Part shown: in pieces, positions 52,950 to 61,688 of the stretch
How the letters are laid out: each line of letters opens with the position of its first letter
Numbering within the stretch: the stretch's first letter is position 1
Assembly: GCA_040219575.1 (NCBI GenBank)
Contig: JAVJSD010000064.1
Coordinates: 136,725 to 200,724, forward strand
Source: JAVJSD01 sp040219575
GTDB taxonomy: Bacteria; Planctomycetota; Planctomycetia; Pirellulales; Pirellulaceae
DNA length: 64,000 bases
Direction of reading: 5' to 3'
Notes under the pieces: model-generated
Seen by the model: only the letters and a program-made list of their open reading frames with translations
What the model was told of the DNA's origin: nothing
Database searches by the model: none
Position numbers and translations under genes: made by a program

Positions 52950-54017
52950 ATGCCGCAATCCACCAAGGTCGAAACGCTCCATTGGGAGGGCGACGCCGAC
53001 GGGCATCTCGTGCTCATCGATCAAACCCGCCTGCCGCTCGAGTGCGTGGAACTCGCCTGCCGCGATGTGGAGACCGTCTGGGAGGCGATCAAGAGCCTGC
53101 GCGTCCGCGGCGCTCCCGCCATCGGCATCGCCGCCGCCTACGGCGTTTGCGTGGGACTGCAGACCGCGGCCGACGGCGACCAAGCCACGCTCCTGGCGCG
53201 GCTCAAGGAAGTTGCCGATTATCTCGCGACCAGTCGCCCCACCGCCGTGAACCTCTTCTGGGCGCTGGAGCGCATGACGCGCAAGGCGGAGACGCTCCGC
53301 GGGTCGTCGTCGCCCGACGAGTTGCGCGCCGCGTTGCTGGAAGAGGCCCGGGCGATTCACGAAGAAGATCGGGCCATGTGCCACGCCATCGGCAAGTACG
53401 GGGCCCAACTCTTGTCCGACGGTCAGGGAGTGCTGACGCATTGCAACGCCGGCGGGTTGGCGACCGCCGAGTACGGCACGGCCCTGTCGGTGTTCTTCAC
53501 CGCGCAAGACGAAGGGAAGAACGTGCGGGTGTACGTCGATGAGACACGGCCGCTGCTGCAAGGAGCGCGGCTCACGGCCTGGGAGCTGATGCAGCGGGGC
53601 GTCGAAGCCACCTTGATTTGCGACTCCATGGCGGCGCAGGTCATGCGGGAAGGGCGCGTGCAGGCGGTCGTCACCGGCGCCGACCGGATCGCGGCCAACG
53701 GCGACACGGCCAACAAGATTGGCACCTATTCGCTGGCGGTGCTCGCGGAGGCTCATGGCATCCCCTTCTACATCGCCGCCCCCAGCAGTACGTTCGATCT
53801 CTCGATCGACAGCGGCGACGCGATCCCCATCGAACAGCGCGACGCCCGCGAAATCACCAACGGCTTCGGGCGTCAAACGGCGCCCGAAGGCGTGAGCGTC
53901 TACAACCCAGCTTTCGACGTGACCCCGGCCCGGTTGATCAAGGCGATCATCACCGAGCGCGGATTGATCGATCCGGTGACCGTGGAGAACATTAAATCGG
54001 TCCTCGGCGGCGCCTGA
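52950..54017 (+). CDS. mtnA: S-methyl-5-thioribose-1-phosphate isomerase
   Basis: Isomerises methylthioribose-1-phosphate in methionine salvage. 355 residues, normal length. Family sequence SLRVRGAPAIGIAAAYG, the substrate loop ILTHCNAGGLATAEYGTAL-like stretch GVLTHCNAGGLATAEYG with the catalytic Cys, and VVTGADRIAANGDTANKIGT with the catalytic Asp. The start at ATG 52950 begins MPQSTKVETLHWEGD. No other salvage genes (mtnK, mtnB) are close. Converges with hpnD, only 20 bp between stop codons. Confidence 0.97.
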   Translation: MPQSTKVETLHWEGDADGHLVLIDQTRLPLECVELACRDVETVWEAIKSLRVRGAPAIGIAAAYGVCVGLQTAADGDQATLLARLKEVADYLATSRPTAVNLFWALERMTRKAETLRGSSSPDELRAALLEEARAIHEEDRAMCHAIGKYGAQLLSDGQGVLTHCNAGGLATAEYGTALSVFFTAQDEGKNVRVYVDETRPLLQGARLTAWELMQRGVEATLICDSMAAQVMREGRVQAVVTGADRIAANGDTANKIGTYSLAVLAEAHGIPFYIAAPSSTFDLSIDSGDAIPIEQRDAREITNGFGRQTAPEGVSVYNPAFDVTPARLIKAIITERGLIDPVTVENIKSVLGGA

Positions 54018-54037
54018 ATGCAATTGGCGACGAGGAT

Positions 54038-54937
54038 TCAGTCGTCGGAATGATCCACGGCGGCACTGCGACGCAAGAACGCCGGCGTCCCGGGATTCGG
54101 CTGAACAATGTGCGAGGCGGCGATGCCGAGCTTGGCGGTCAACGACAGGCTTACTCGTTCTTGCAAGACATCGCTGCGGCGTTGTTTGATCTCTTGCAGC
54201 AATCGCCAATAGGTCGACGACATCATGCCCAGCACGCGGCGTCCGTCAGCCGGCAGCGAAGTGTAGAGCGGCGCCGTGTTTTGGTAGAGCGTTTCCGTGC
54301 GCTCGATTTCGAAGCTCATCAGTTGCTGAAATGCCTCGTTGCACTGGCCGCTGAGCAGGTCTTCCTCGCGGTAGCCGAAGCGCCGCATATCCTCTTGTGG
54401 AAGATAGACGCGGCCCCGCCTGGCGTCTTCCCGCAGGTCGCGAAGGATGTTGGTGAGCTGAAACGCCACACCGCAATCGAGGGCGGCCTCCGATTCCACG
54501 TCGCCTTCGAATCCCCAGATGTGCAGGCAGGCCATGCCCACCGCGGAGGCCACCAGCAGGCAGTACTCCCGCAGTTCGCCGAACGTCTCGAAGCGCCGCG
54601 GCTCGAGATCCATCTCCACGCCGTCGAGGATGGCCGACAGGCGGCGCGGTGGGATCTCAAATCGCTCCAGCGTATCGACGATCGCCGGCAACAGCGGGTC
54701 GTCGAACTCCCCCTGCTGGGCGCGTTCAAAGCTGCGCCGCCAGTTCGCCAGATCGCCGCTCCGCTCCTCGAGCGACTTGTCGCTGTCGGCCAGATCGTCG
54801 GCCCGACGGGAAAACGCGTACAGCGCGCACATCGCCAATCGCTTGTGCCGCGGCAGCAACCAGAACGACCAGTAGAAGCTGGAAGCGGACCGCCGCGCCA
54901 AGCGGGCGCACTCTCGATAGCTGGCGGCGACGTTCAT
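54038..54937 (-). CDS. hpnD: Presqualene diphosphate synthase HpnD
   Basis: Condenses two farnesyl diphosphates to presqualene diphosphate, first step of the HpnCDE route to squalene. 299 residues from ATG 54937. Two Asp-rich motifs of squalene/phytoene synthases: FSRRADDLADSD and NILRDLREDARRGRVYLPQE. Longer start ATG 54973 is possible, giving a 9-bp gap to hpnC. HpnC is directly upstream on the same strand. HpnE, the FAD partner that finishes squalene, is not in this window. Confidence 0.9.
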   Translation of the reverse strand: MNVAASYRECARLARRSASSFYWSFWLLPRHKRLAMCALYAFSRRADDLADSDKSLEERSGDLANWRRSFERAQQGEFDDPLLPAIVDTLERFEIPPRRLSAILDGVEMDLEPRRFETFGELREYCLLVASAVGMACLHIWGFEGDVESEAALDCGVAFQLTNILRDLREDARRGRVYLPQEDMRRFGYREEDLLSGQCNEAFQQLMSFEIERTETLYQNTAPLYTSLPADGRRVLGMMSSTYWRLLQEIKQRRSDVLQERVSLSLTAKLGIAASHIVQPNPGTPAFLRRSAAVDHSDD

Positions 54938-54982
54938 GGGAGAAATGTCAGAAATTGCAAATCGGTACGCCATCGCGGCCGC

Positions 54983-55903
54983 CTAGTGTGCGACGCGGCT
55001 CGCACGCCAGGCCGAGAACAGAAGTCGCAGCTTCCGCCACTTCCCGACCGTGGGACGCTTCCGCCACACGTTGTAGCCCGAGCGGCGAATCGCCTGCAAG
55101 ACGGCCAGTCCGCCGCGCAGAAACAACTCCACGTCGATGCGCAGTTCTTTCGGCACGCGCTCGACGAGTGGACTTCCCGAATCGAACAGCGCCTGCGCGC
55201 GATCGACCTCCAGCGCCAGCGATCGGGCGAAGGCCTCGTTGAATTCGCGGCGCTCGAACATCTCGTCGTCGTAACCGAAGCGGCGCGTCGTCTCCCGCGG
55301 CAGGTAAATGCGGCCCCGATCGTAGTCCCGGGCCACGTCTTGCCAGAAGTTCGCCAACTGCAGCGCAGTGCAGATGTCGTCCGACAGCCGTGCATTCTCG
55401 GCGTCGTGGGCCCGGCCGAGATAGAGCACAAGACGCCCAACGGGATTCGCGGAGTTGACGCAGTAGCCGAGCAGTTCGTCGAACGTTTCGTACCGCGTCT
55501 TGCGCTGGTCCTGCCGAAAGGCGACCAACAGGTTTCGAAACGGCTCCGGCGGGATGTCGAACAGTTCGATCGTCTCCATCAAGGCGAGGAACACGGGATG
55601 GACGGCCCGGCCGCGGTAGCAGTCGTCGAGTTGCCGCTCCCACCAGTCGAGCAGCTTCAGGCTGTAGTCGGCGTCGCCCGCCTCGTCGGCCAGGTCGTCG
55701 GCCCAGCGACAGTAAGCGTAGACGCTGTAGAAGTGCTCGCGCAACCGCGGCGGCAGCAGCCAACTGGCCACCGTGAAGTTCTCGTAGTGCGACTTCGCCA
55801 GCCGACGGCAATACGCGGCCGCCTCGTCGGGCGTCATCCGCGGCGATTGCGCGGCATGCGGTCCGTGGCGCGACAGTTCGGAGGCGAAATCCCAGGCAGG
55901 CAT
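54983..55903 (-). CDS. hpnC: Hydroxysqualene synthase HpnC
   Basis: Converts presqualene diphosphate to hydroxysqualene. 306 residues. YAYCRWADDLADEAGDADY and ANFWQDVARDYDRGRIYLPR are the two Asp-rich motifs; the second differs from HpnD (DVARD against DLRED), which suits HpnC. ATG 55903 (MPAWDFASELSRHG) is chosen; a start at 55921 would add six residues. It precedes hpnD by 45 bp and follows the nucleoside transporter gene by 57 bp on the same strand. Confidence 0.9.
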   Translation of the reverse strand: MPAWDFASELSRHGPHAAQSPRMTPDEAAAYCRRLAKSHYENFTVASWLLPPRLREHFYSVYAYCRWADDLADEAGDADYSLKLLDWWERQLDDCYRGRAVHPVFLALMETIELFDIPPEPFRNLLVAFRQDQRKTRYETFDELLGYCVNSANPVGRLVLYLGRAHDAENARLSDDICTALQLANFWQDVARDYDRGRIYLPRETTRRFGYDDEMFERREFNEAFARSLALEVDRAQALFDSGSPLVERVPKELRIDVELFLRGGLAVLQAIRRSGYNVWRKRPTVGKWRKLRLLFSAWRASRVAH

Positions 55904-55960
55904 GTCACGACTGTACTGCACGCCTGGGTTTGTTTGTAGGCGGCGCGAGCCGGATGCCGG

Positions 55961-57217
55961 CTAAATCAGCACGCCGGCGATGCAGGCGGTCATGCAGCAG
56001 GCCAGCAGTCCGCCGAACATCGCCCGCAATCCCAATCGCGCCAAATCGCCGCGGCGCTCCGGTTCGAGTCCACCGATGCCGCCGATCTGAATGCCGATGG
56101 CGGCGAAGTTGGAAAACCCGCTCAGGGCGTAGGTGAGAATGTACTGCGATCGCTGCGAGATTTGCCCCGCCGCGTCGCCGATCTCGATATCGCCCAGCGC
56201 GTCGTACGCGATGAACTCGTTGGCGACCGTCTTCAGCCCGAGCAGTTCGCCCGCCTTCAGGCAATCCTGGCCGGGAATGCCCATCAACCAGGCCAGCGGG
56301 GCGAACAGGTATCCGAGTCCCGCCTCGATCGTCCACGTCATGCCGAACCAACCTCCGATCATCCCAACCAGCGAATTGAGCATGGCGATCATGGCCAGAA
56401 AGGCGATCAGCATCGCCGCCACGTTGATGGCCAGCTTCATACCGTCGCTGGCCCCCACCGCGGCGGCCTCCAGCACGTTAGCCGACTTCCGCGGAATCGA
56501 AACACTCACGCTGCCGCGTGTCTCGGGCGTCTCGGTCTCCGGCTGCATCACCTTGGCGATCACCAGCGCCGCGGGGGCCGAGATGACCGAGGCGGTGACG
56601 AGGTGCCCCGCGTTGATGCCCATGCTGTGGTAGGCGGCCAACAGACCGCCGGAAATGGTCGAGAACCCGCCGACCATCATGGCGTTGAGTTCGCTGCGCG
56701 TCATGCGGGCGATGAACGGGCGAATCACCAGCGGGGCTTCGGTGTGTCCCACGAACACGTTGGCCGCCGCCGCCAGGCTCTCCGCGCCGGAGGCGCCCAG
56801 CGTGAACTGCATCACCCAGGCCATACCGCGCACGACCAACTGCATGACGCCCACGTGATACAACACCGCCATCAACGAGGAGAAGAAGATGATCGTCGGC
56901 AGGGCGTTGAAGGCGAACGTCCACAGCAGCGTTCGCCGCGGCGGCGCCTGGGCCGCCGCGACGCCGTCTGCCGGATAGATGTGAAACAGAAAGCCGGAGC
57001 CCTCCTCGACCCAGGCGCTGAGTTGGTCGAAGAACGACTCCACACCCGAGAACAACCACTCGCCCGGCGGCGTACGCAGCATGATCACCGCGATCAGCAA
57101 TTGCAGCAGCACCCCGCCGACGATCACCCGCCAGTTCCACACGCGCTTGTGCGAACTGACCAGCCAGGCCAGTGCGATAAGGACCAGCAGGCCTAACAAG
57201 CTGATCAAGCGATCCAT
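55961..57217 (-). CDS. NupC/CNT-family concentrative nucleoside transporter
   Basis: 418-residue inner-membrane nucleoside/cation symporter. ATG 57217 gives MDRLISLLGLLVLIALAWLV. Family elements: GVVLYHVGVMQ-like LMAVLYHVGVMQLVVRGMAW, ESLAAAANVFVGHTEAPLVI (substrate loop between the two re-entrant hairpins), ELNAMMVGGFSTISGGLLAA, and LKTVANEFIAYDAL, a key substrate site. About 30 loop residues (HIYPADGVAAAQAPPRRTLL) are typical. Longer in-frame extension upstream to 57373 is not credible. Same strand as hpnC, 57 bp apart; a functional link is not obvious. Confidence 0.92.
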   Translation of the reverse strand: MDRLISLLGLLVLIALAWLVSSHKRVWNWRVIVGGVLLQLLIAVIMLRTPPGEWLFSGVESFFDQLSAWVEEGSGFLFHIYPADGVAAAQAPPRRTLLWTFAFNALPTIIFFSSLMAVLYHVGVMQLVVRGMAWVMQFTLGASGAESLAAAANVFVGHTEAPLVIRPFIARMTRSELNAMMVGGFSTISGGLLAAYHSMGINAGHLVTASVISAPAALVIAKVMQPETETPETRGSVSVSIPRKSANVLEAAAVGASDGMKLAINVAAMLIAFLAMIAMLNSLVGMIGGWFGMTWTIEAGLGYLFAPLAWLMGIPGQDCLKAGELLGLKTVANEFIAYDALGDIEIGDAAGQISQRSQYILTYALSGFSNFAAIGIQIGGIGGLEPERRGDLARLGLRAMFGGLLACCMTACIAGVLI

Positions 57218-57397
57218 GATAGTGCGGCGGCGAGAGGGCCCGACCGATCCACGTGCGAGAAGAGGGCGCTGAACGACGGGTAACACATTAGCACCGGTGC
57301 GCGACGAAAGAAACCCGCGCGTGCGGCGCAAGCGCCTTGAGCATTTCGCCGGAGGCGAGACCCTATCCGGCAACGCCGGCGTGGAACATCGACTTGT

Positions 57398-57490
57398 CGC
57401 GGAACTCGTGAGAGTTCCTCTGTTCCCATGCCGTCGAAAGTCTCGCCGCCGAACGTTTCGCCGTCGGAAGTCTCACGACTTCCGCTACGA
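57398..57490. repeat. Inverted repeat GCGGAACTCGTGAGAGTTCC family
   Basis: CGGAACTCGTGAGAGTTCC (57400) and GGAAGTCTCACGACTTCCGC (57466-57485) are inverted with mismatches. It lies just beyond the ketoacyl synthase stop and in front of the transporter gene; relative of 51461-51547. Confidence 0.75.
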
Positions 57491-57496
57491 GGTTTC

Positions 57497-58762
57497 CTAC
57501 GGCCCGCCGATCGCCAGGGCCACCGCCTGGCCGGTCGCCGATTGGCTCAGCGCCAGGCTGATCGACGAGGTGGGGCGCAGCGGCTGCTCGTGGATCACGT
57601 TGATCGGACACTCCGGATCGGGTTGCTCGTAGTTCAGCGTGACGGGGACTTCGCCGTGCGCACGACCCAGCAGGCTGCCGACAAGCTCGACCACGCCGCT
57701 GCCGGCGCCGAGGTGGCCGAAGTAGCTCTTCAGCGCCGTGACCGGCGCGTCGCCCAACTGCGCGCGAATCGCTTTCGCCTCGGGCGGGTCGTCCTCGAGC
57801 GTTCCCAGGCCGTGGGCGACGACGTGCCCCACTTCGCCCGGTCCGACGCCCGCCGATTTCAGGGCCCAGGCGATCGAGCGTTCGATGCCCGCCTGAAATC
57901 CCTCCGCCTGCTCGAAGGAGGCGCCGTAGCTGCGGCCGCTGCCCAGCACGGTGGCCAGGATTTCGGCGCCGCGGGCTTCGGCGTGCTGTCGGCTTTCGAG
58001 AATGATCGCCGCGGCCCCTTCGCCGTTGACCAGCCCCCGGCGACGCGCGTCGAACGGCCGCGAGGCTTGCTCCGGCTCTCCCTCGAAGTGAGACACCTTG
58101 ACGTCGCCCCGATACACCATCGGCGTCAGGCTCAGTCGCGAACCGGATCCGCCCGCGATCATCACGTCGCTCCAACCGCGCTCGATGACCGAGGCCGACT
58201 CGACGATCGCCAGCAAACCGGAGACCTCCTCCAGGGTGATGGTGTTGTTGTGAGCCCGGGCGTCCTGGGCGATGCCGATCTGGCAGGCGGCCATGTTCGG
58301 CAGGTACTTGAGCATCCACAGCGGATAGACGTTGCTCATCGCGTGCCCAGCCCAACGATCGAAATCGAATTCTCCGTCGACGATGCAACCGCCGAAGGCC
58401 GAGTCGAGCGCGCTGGGGTGGCAGTAGTAGAGGTTGGTGCCCATCACGACGCCCAGTCGGTCCGGGTCGACCGTGCCAACGGCCAAACCGGCGTGCTCCA
58501 TGGCCAGCGAGGCGGCGGCGTAGCCGGCCTGAATCTCGAGGCACATCACCTTGAGCGCCTTGCGGGGCGTGACGAACTGCTTGCCGTCGAAGTCGACCAA
58601 CGGCGCGCCGAATTGAAAGGCCTTGTTTCGCCCCTGCTCCTTGGTCAGCTGCGCGACGCCGCTGCGCCGCGACGCGAGCGCGGCCCAGTATTTTTCGTTC
58701 CCGACTCCAAGGGGAGAGACGACTCCCGTGCCGGTGATCACGACGTCACGCGCGCGTTCCAT
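57497..58762 (-). CDS. Beta-ketoacyl-ACP synthase (KAS II/FabF-like)
   Basis: 421 residues from ATG 58762. DVVITGTGVVSPLGVGN opens the thiolase fold; the nucleophile Cys160 is in NMAACQIGIAQDARAHNN, the two His in VAHGLGTLEDDPPEAKAI and SYFGHLGAGSGVVEL. GEGAAAIILESRQHAEARGA is a normal KAS segment. The active-site stretch HGLGT is unusual (HGTGT in classical FabF), so it may be a specialised rather than the main fatty-acid enzyme. Follows the acyltransferase gene by 78 bp on the same strand; no acpP, fabD or fabG nearby. Confidence 0.9.
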   Translation of the reverse strand: MERARDVVITGTGVVSPLGVGNEKYWAALASRRSGVAQLTKEQGRNKAFQFGAPLVDFDGKQFVTPRKALKVMCLEIQAGYAAASLAMEHAGLAVGTVDPDRLGVVMGTNLYYCHPSALDSAFGGCIVDGEFDFDRWAGHAMSNVYPLWMLKYLPNMAACQIGIAQDARAHNNTITLEEVSGLLAIVESASVIERGWSDVMIAGGSGSRLSLTPMVYRGDVKVSHFEGEPEQASRPFDARRRGLVNGEGAAAIILESRQHAEARGAEILATVLGSGRSYGASFEQAEGFQAGIERSIAWALKSAGVGPGEVGHVVAHGLGTLEDDPPEAKAIRAQLGDAPVTALKSYFGHLGAGSGVVELVGSLLGRAHGEVPVTLNYEQPDPECPINVIHEQPLRPTSSISLALSQSATGQAVALAIGGP

Positions 58763-58840
58763 AAACAAGCACTCGCCCGACGGGCCTGGAAACTGTGGTC
58801 GTTGTCGGAAATTCGATCTCGCGCCGGGCGGGACGCCCAA

Positions 58841-59965
58841 TCACATGGCGAAATCGTATATACGAAAGGTCTTATCTTTTTTGGCGCCGCCCCGCTCCAG
58901 CGACTTGCGGGACAGGTGATTACTCTCGAGCACCCACGAAAACTCTCCTTCGGTCATCCCTCTCTGCAAGCCGGTGGGGAGTAGTTCCGCCAACAACACC
59001 ACTCCCAGGCCCCATTTCTGAAACTCCGGCAGCACGTTGGTGCTCATCAAACGCACGCGCTTGATCGACTTCTTGTTCCACAACAAGCGAATGAAACCAA
59101 AGGGAAACAGCCGCCCGCCGATGCGTTTGATCCGTGGATTATAGTCGAGCAAGCCGAAGATCGCTCCCACCGGACGCCCCTCGAATTCCGCGACCGCGGT
59201 CATTTCCGGAACGATCAGGTGTTTGAGCGACGTGCTCATGTGGTCGATCTCGTGCTTCGACAGGGGGACGAACCCCCAGGTTCCCATCAGCGACTGGTTG
59301 TAAATGTCGAGAAACATGCGGACTTCGGCGTCGAAACGCGATTTGTCGAGCGTGCGGAGCTTGAACTCGAACCGCCGCCGCGCTTCGTTGGTGATGAACG
59401 CCAGTTTCTCGTCCATCGAATCCATCATGTCGACGTTCGCCAAGTACGAAAACATGTCCTGCGACTTGGTGAAGCCGTAGCCCTCCACCAAGGAGGCGTA
59501 GTACGGCGGGTTGTACGTCATCATGAACGTGGGCGGGCTGTCGAAGCCCTCGATCAGCAGCCCGCAGTCGTAGTTCATCGAGGGGTTCAACGGACCGCGA
59601 ACGCCCTCCATGCCGCGCTCCGCCAGCCATTGCCGGGCCGCGTCGAACAGGGCGTTGGCCGTCGGCTGGTCGTCGATCGATTCGAAGAACCCGAAAAAGC
59701 CGAGCTTCTCGCGGTGTCGCTCGACGTGTCCTCGATTGACGATCGCCACGATCCGGCCGACGGGCTTGCCGTCGCGGACTGCCAGAAACGCCTGGACCTC
59801 GTTCTCCTCGTGAAACGGATGCCGCTTGAAGCCGACCAGTTCCTGCTCGCTGCTCCGCAAGCGGGTGATCCAATGGGGATCGCCGCGATAGAGATCCCAG
59901 GGAAGATCCAGGAACTGCCGCTGCTGTTTCGACGATGCGACCGGCACGACGTCGAGATTCGGCAT
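58841..59965 (-). CDS. GNAT-like acyltransferase, YghO-type (possible bacterial ceramide synthase relative)
   Basis: 374 residues. LDLPWDLYRGDPHWITRLRS, FLAVRDGKPVGRIVAIVNR, and FGFFESIDDQPTANALFDAA in the first half, then GPLNPSMNYDCGLLIEGFDS and PTFMMTYNPPYYASLVEGYG, with a second acetyltransferase-like half carrying WKNKKSIKRVR-like WNKKSIKRVRLMSTNVLPEF. This pattern is familiar from YghO and similar N-acyltransferase proteins; bacterial ceramide synthases are described in that group, so a lipid acyl transfer role is an inference. The ketoacyl synthase gene 78 bp downstream supports a lipid context. Alternative: generic GNAT of unknown substrate. Confidence 0.75.
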   Translation of the reverse strand: MPNLDVVPVASSKQQRQFLDLPWDLYRGDPHWITRLRSSEQELVGFKRHPFHEENEVQAFLAVRDGKPVGRIVAIVNRGHVERHREKLGFFGFFESIDDQPTANALFDAARQWLAERGMEGVRGPLNPSMNYDCGLLIEGFDSPPTFMMTYNPPYYASLVEGYGFTKSQDMFSYLANVDMMDSMDEKLAFITNEARRRFEFKLRTLDKSRFDAEVRMFLDIYNQSLMGTWGFVPLSKHEIDHMSTSLKHLIVPEMTAVAEFEGRPVGAIFGLLDYNPRIKRIGGRLFPFGFIRLLWNKKSIKRVRLMSTNVLPEFQKWGLGVVLLAELLPTGLQRGMTEGEFSWVLESNHLSRKSLERGGAKKDKTFRIYDFAM

Positions 59966-60111
59966 GAGGTCGATCCTGGAGACGATGCGAGTACGGGCGA
60001 GGTCGGAACCGTCCCGAGCGGGGAGGCAATACGAGCGGCTTCACGTCCAGCGGAACAATCCCGGCTAGTCTAGGAGGGGGGACGACCCAGCGTCAATGGG
60101 CGAGTTGGCAA

Positions 60112-61569
60112 TCAACCGCTCTGCGGCGGAACCGGCCAGTGGCTGCCGCGCTGCAGCGAGAGATTGCGGTCGGGGGGCGACGGCGTGCTGTCTTCGGGAA
60201 GCCCGACGAGGCGTCCCCCCTCGACCCACGTCCGATCGTCGCCGTACAGCTCCGCCGTCAAGGCGTCCGTCAGACGCCGGCGAATCGGCTCGTGCTCGGG
60301 CGAGTCGATCAGGTCGACAAGCTCCAACGGATCCTCCCGCAGATCGAAAAGTTGCCCGCGATTTCCCGCCGCGTAGTAGATCAACTTGTATCGCCCGTCG
60401 TGCAGCATCCGCGTCGCCTCGAGTCCCTCGCCGTACTCGCCGTACAGATGCTGGCGGCGCCGCGGGCCGACCATCGACAGGCCGTCGACCGTGCTCGGAA
60501 TCTCGACGCCCGCCAGGTCCAACAGCGTGGGCGTCACGTCCGCCAGCGCGACCAGTCGGTCGTCGGTGCGGCGGACGCCCACGCGCTGGCAGCCCTTCAC
60601 GCCGGCCAGCACCATCGGCACGCCCGCCGAGTATTCGTAGTACAGGCGTTTGGCCCACAGGTCGTGATTGCCCAGCATGTCGCCGTGGTCCGCCAGGAAG
60701 CAGACGATCGTGTTGTCGAGCAACCCCTCCTCGCGGAAGGTTCCCAGCACCACGCGCAGTTGATGGTCGATATGCGTGCAGAGCGCGTAGAACGCCCGGC
60801 GGACGTCGCGGATGAACTCCGCCGTGTAGTGCTCCGATTCGATCAGCCGATTGTTCATCCGCATCGGCATCGTGTCGCGCGACCGCGGCCACTCGCCGTG
60901 GAACGGCGCGCCGGGATCCACCTCACGATACATGTCGAGATAAACTTGCGGCGGCACCAACGGCGGATGCGGGTGCGTGTACGACAGGTACCAGAAGCCG
61001 GGTCGCGTCGGATCGCGCCGCTGCACCGCCCGGGCCATCTGCCGCGTCGTCCAGTTGGTGGGGTGATGCTCCTCGGCCAGGTGCCACGGTCGATGCACGT
61101 AGTCGTTGTTGCTCATGCCGTGCAGGAACTGCTGCCCGGTGAGTCCCACGTCGCCCAGGTAGATTTCGTAATCGTCGGTGGGGCCATACTGCGGCCGGCC
61201 TTCCTCGCACAGCAGCACTTCGTCGAAGCCGGCCCGAGCCCGCGGCGGATAGACGTGCAGTTTGCCCACCGCCGTGGCCTGGTAGCCCGCCTCGCGAAAC
61301 GCCTGGGCGATGGTCGGCGCGTCGGGCATCGGCAGGTCGACGATGAAACTCCGGTCGCCGTGAGTGCGGGGCGTCATGCCGGTCAGCAAGGTGCGGCGGG
61401 CGGGAATGCAGACGGGACATTCCGTGTACGCCCGGGTGAAGCGCACGCCGTTGCGGGCGAGGTGGTCGATCGTGGGCGTACGGATCGACGGGTGTCCCGC
61501 GCAGCCCAACAGCGCGGCGGGCCAATGATCGGCGGTTACAAGCAGCACGTGCGGGGCGGTGTTCGGCAT
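60112..61569 (-). CDS. Sulfatase without signal peptide
   Basis: 485 residues starting MPNTAPHVLLVTADHWPAAL, no export signal, so probably cytoplasmic. The formylglycine motif is C-x-P-x-R with CIPAR (Cys54) after YTECPV. GKLHVYPPRARAGFDEVLLC replaces the usual GKWHLG context, and FLADHGDMLGNHDLWAKR is the metal-binding segment typical of choline-sulfatase and related enzymes. Similar cytoplasmic sulfatases act on small sulfate esters that have been imported. Substrate unknown. It stands between the acyltransferase and TolB-like genes on the same strand. Confidence 0.93.
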   Translation of the reverse strand: MPNTAPHVLLVTADHWPAALLGCAGHPSIRTPTIDHLARNGVRFTRAYTECPVCIPARRTLLTGMTPRTHGDRSFIVDLPMPDAPTIAQAFREAGYQATAVGKLHVYPPRARAGFDEVLLCEEGRPQYGPTDDYEIYLGDVGLTGQQFLHGMSNNDYVHRPWHLAEEHHPTNWTTRQMARAVQRRDPTRPGFWYLSYTHPHPPLVPPQVYLDMYREVDPGAPFHGEWPRSRDTMPMRMNNRLIESEHYTAEFIRDVRRAFYALCTHIDHQLRVVLGTFREEGLLDNTIVCFLADHGDMLGNHDLWAKRLYYEYSAGVPMVLAGVKGCQRVGVRRTDDRLVALADVTPTLLDLAGVEIPSTVDGLSMVGPRRRQHLYGEYGEGLEATRMLHDGRYKLIYYAAGNRGQLFDLREDPLELVDLIDSPEHEPIRRRLTDALTAELYGDDRTWVEGGRLVGLPEDSTPSPPDRNLSLQRGSHWPVPPQSG

Positions 61570-61644
61570 GGCGACTATGGTAGCGAGTGTGCTTACAACG
61601 GCGAAACCGGGTGCATCCGCCGTACGATGGAGGTCGCATCATCC

Positions 61645-61672
61645 GTACGACGGACGTCGACGTCCGTCGTAC
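61645..61672. repeat. Perfect 28-bp palindrome, GACGGAC family
   Basis: Half-site GTACGACGGACGTC followed at once by its exact inverse. A degenerate copy (CGTACGATGGAGGTC) lies just upstream at 61621. Located between the TolB-like stop and the sulfatase start. Confidence 0.95.
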
Positions 61673-61688
61673 TTTCCGCCGCGGGCCG

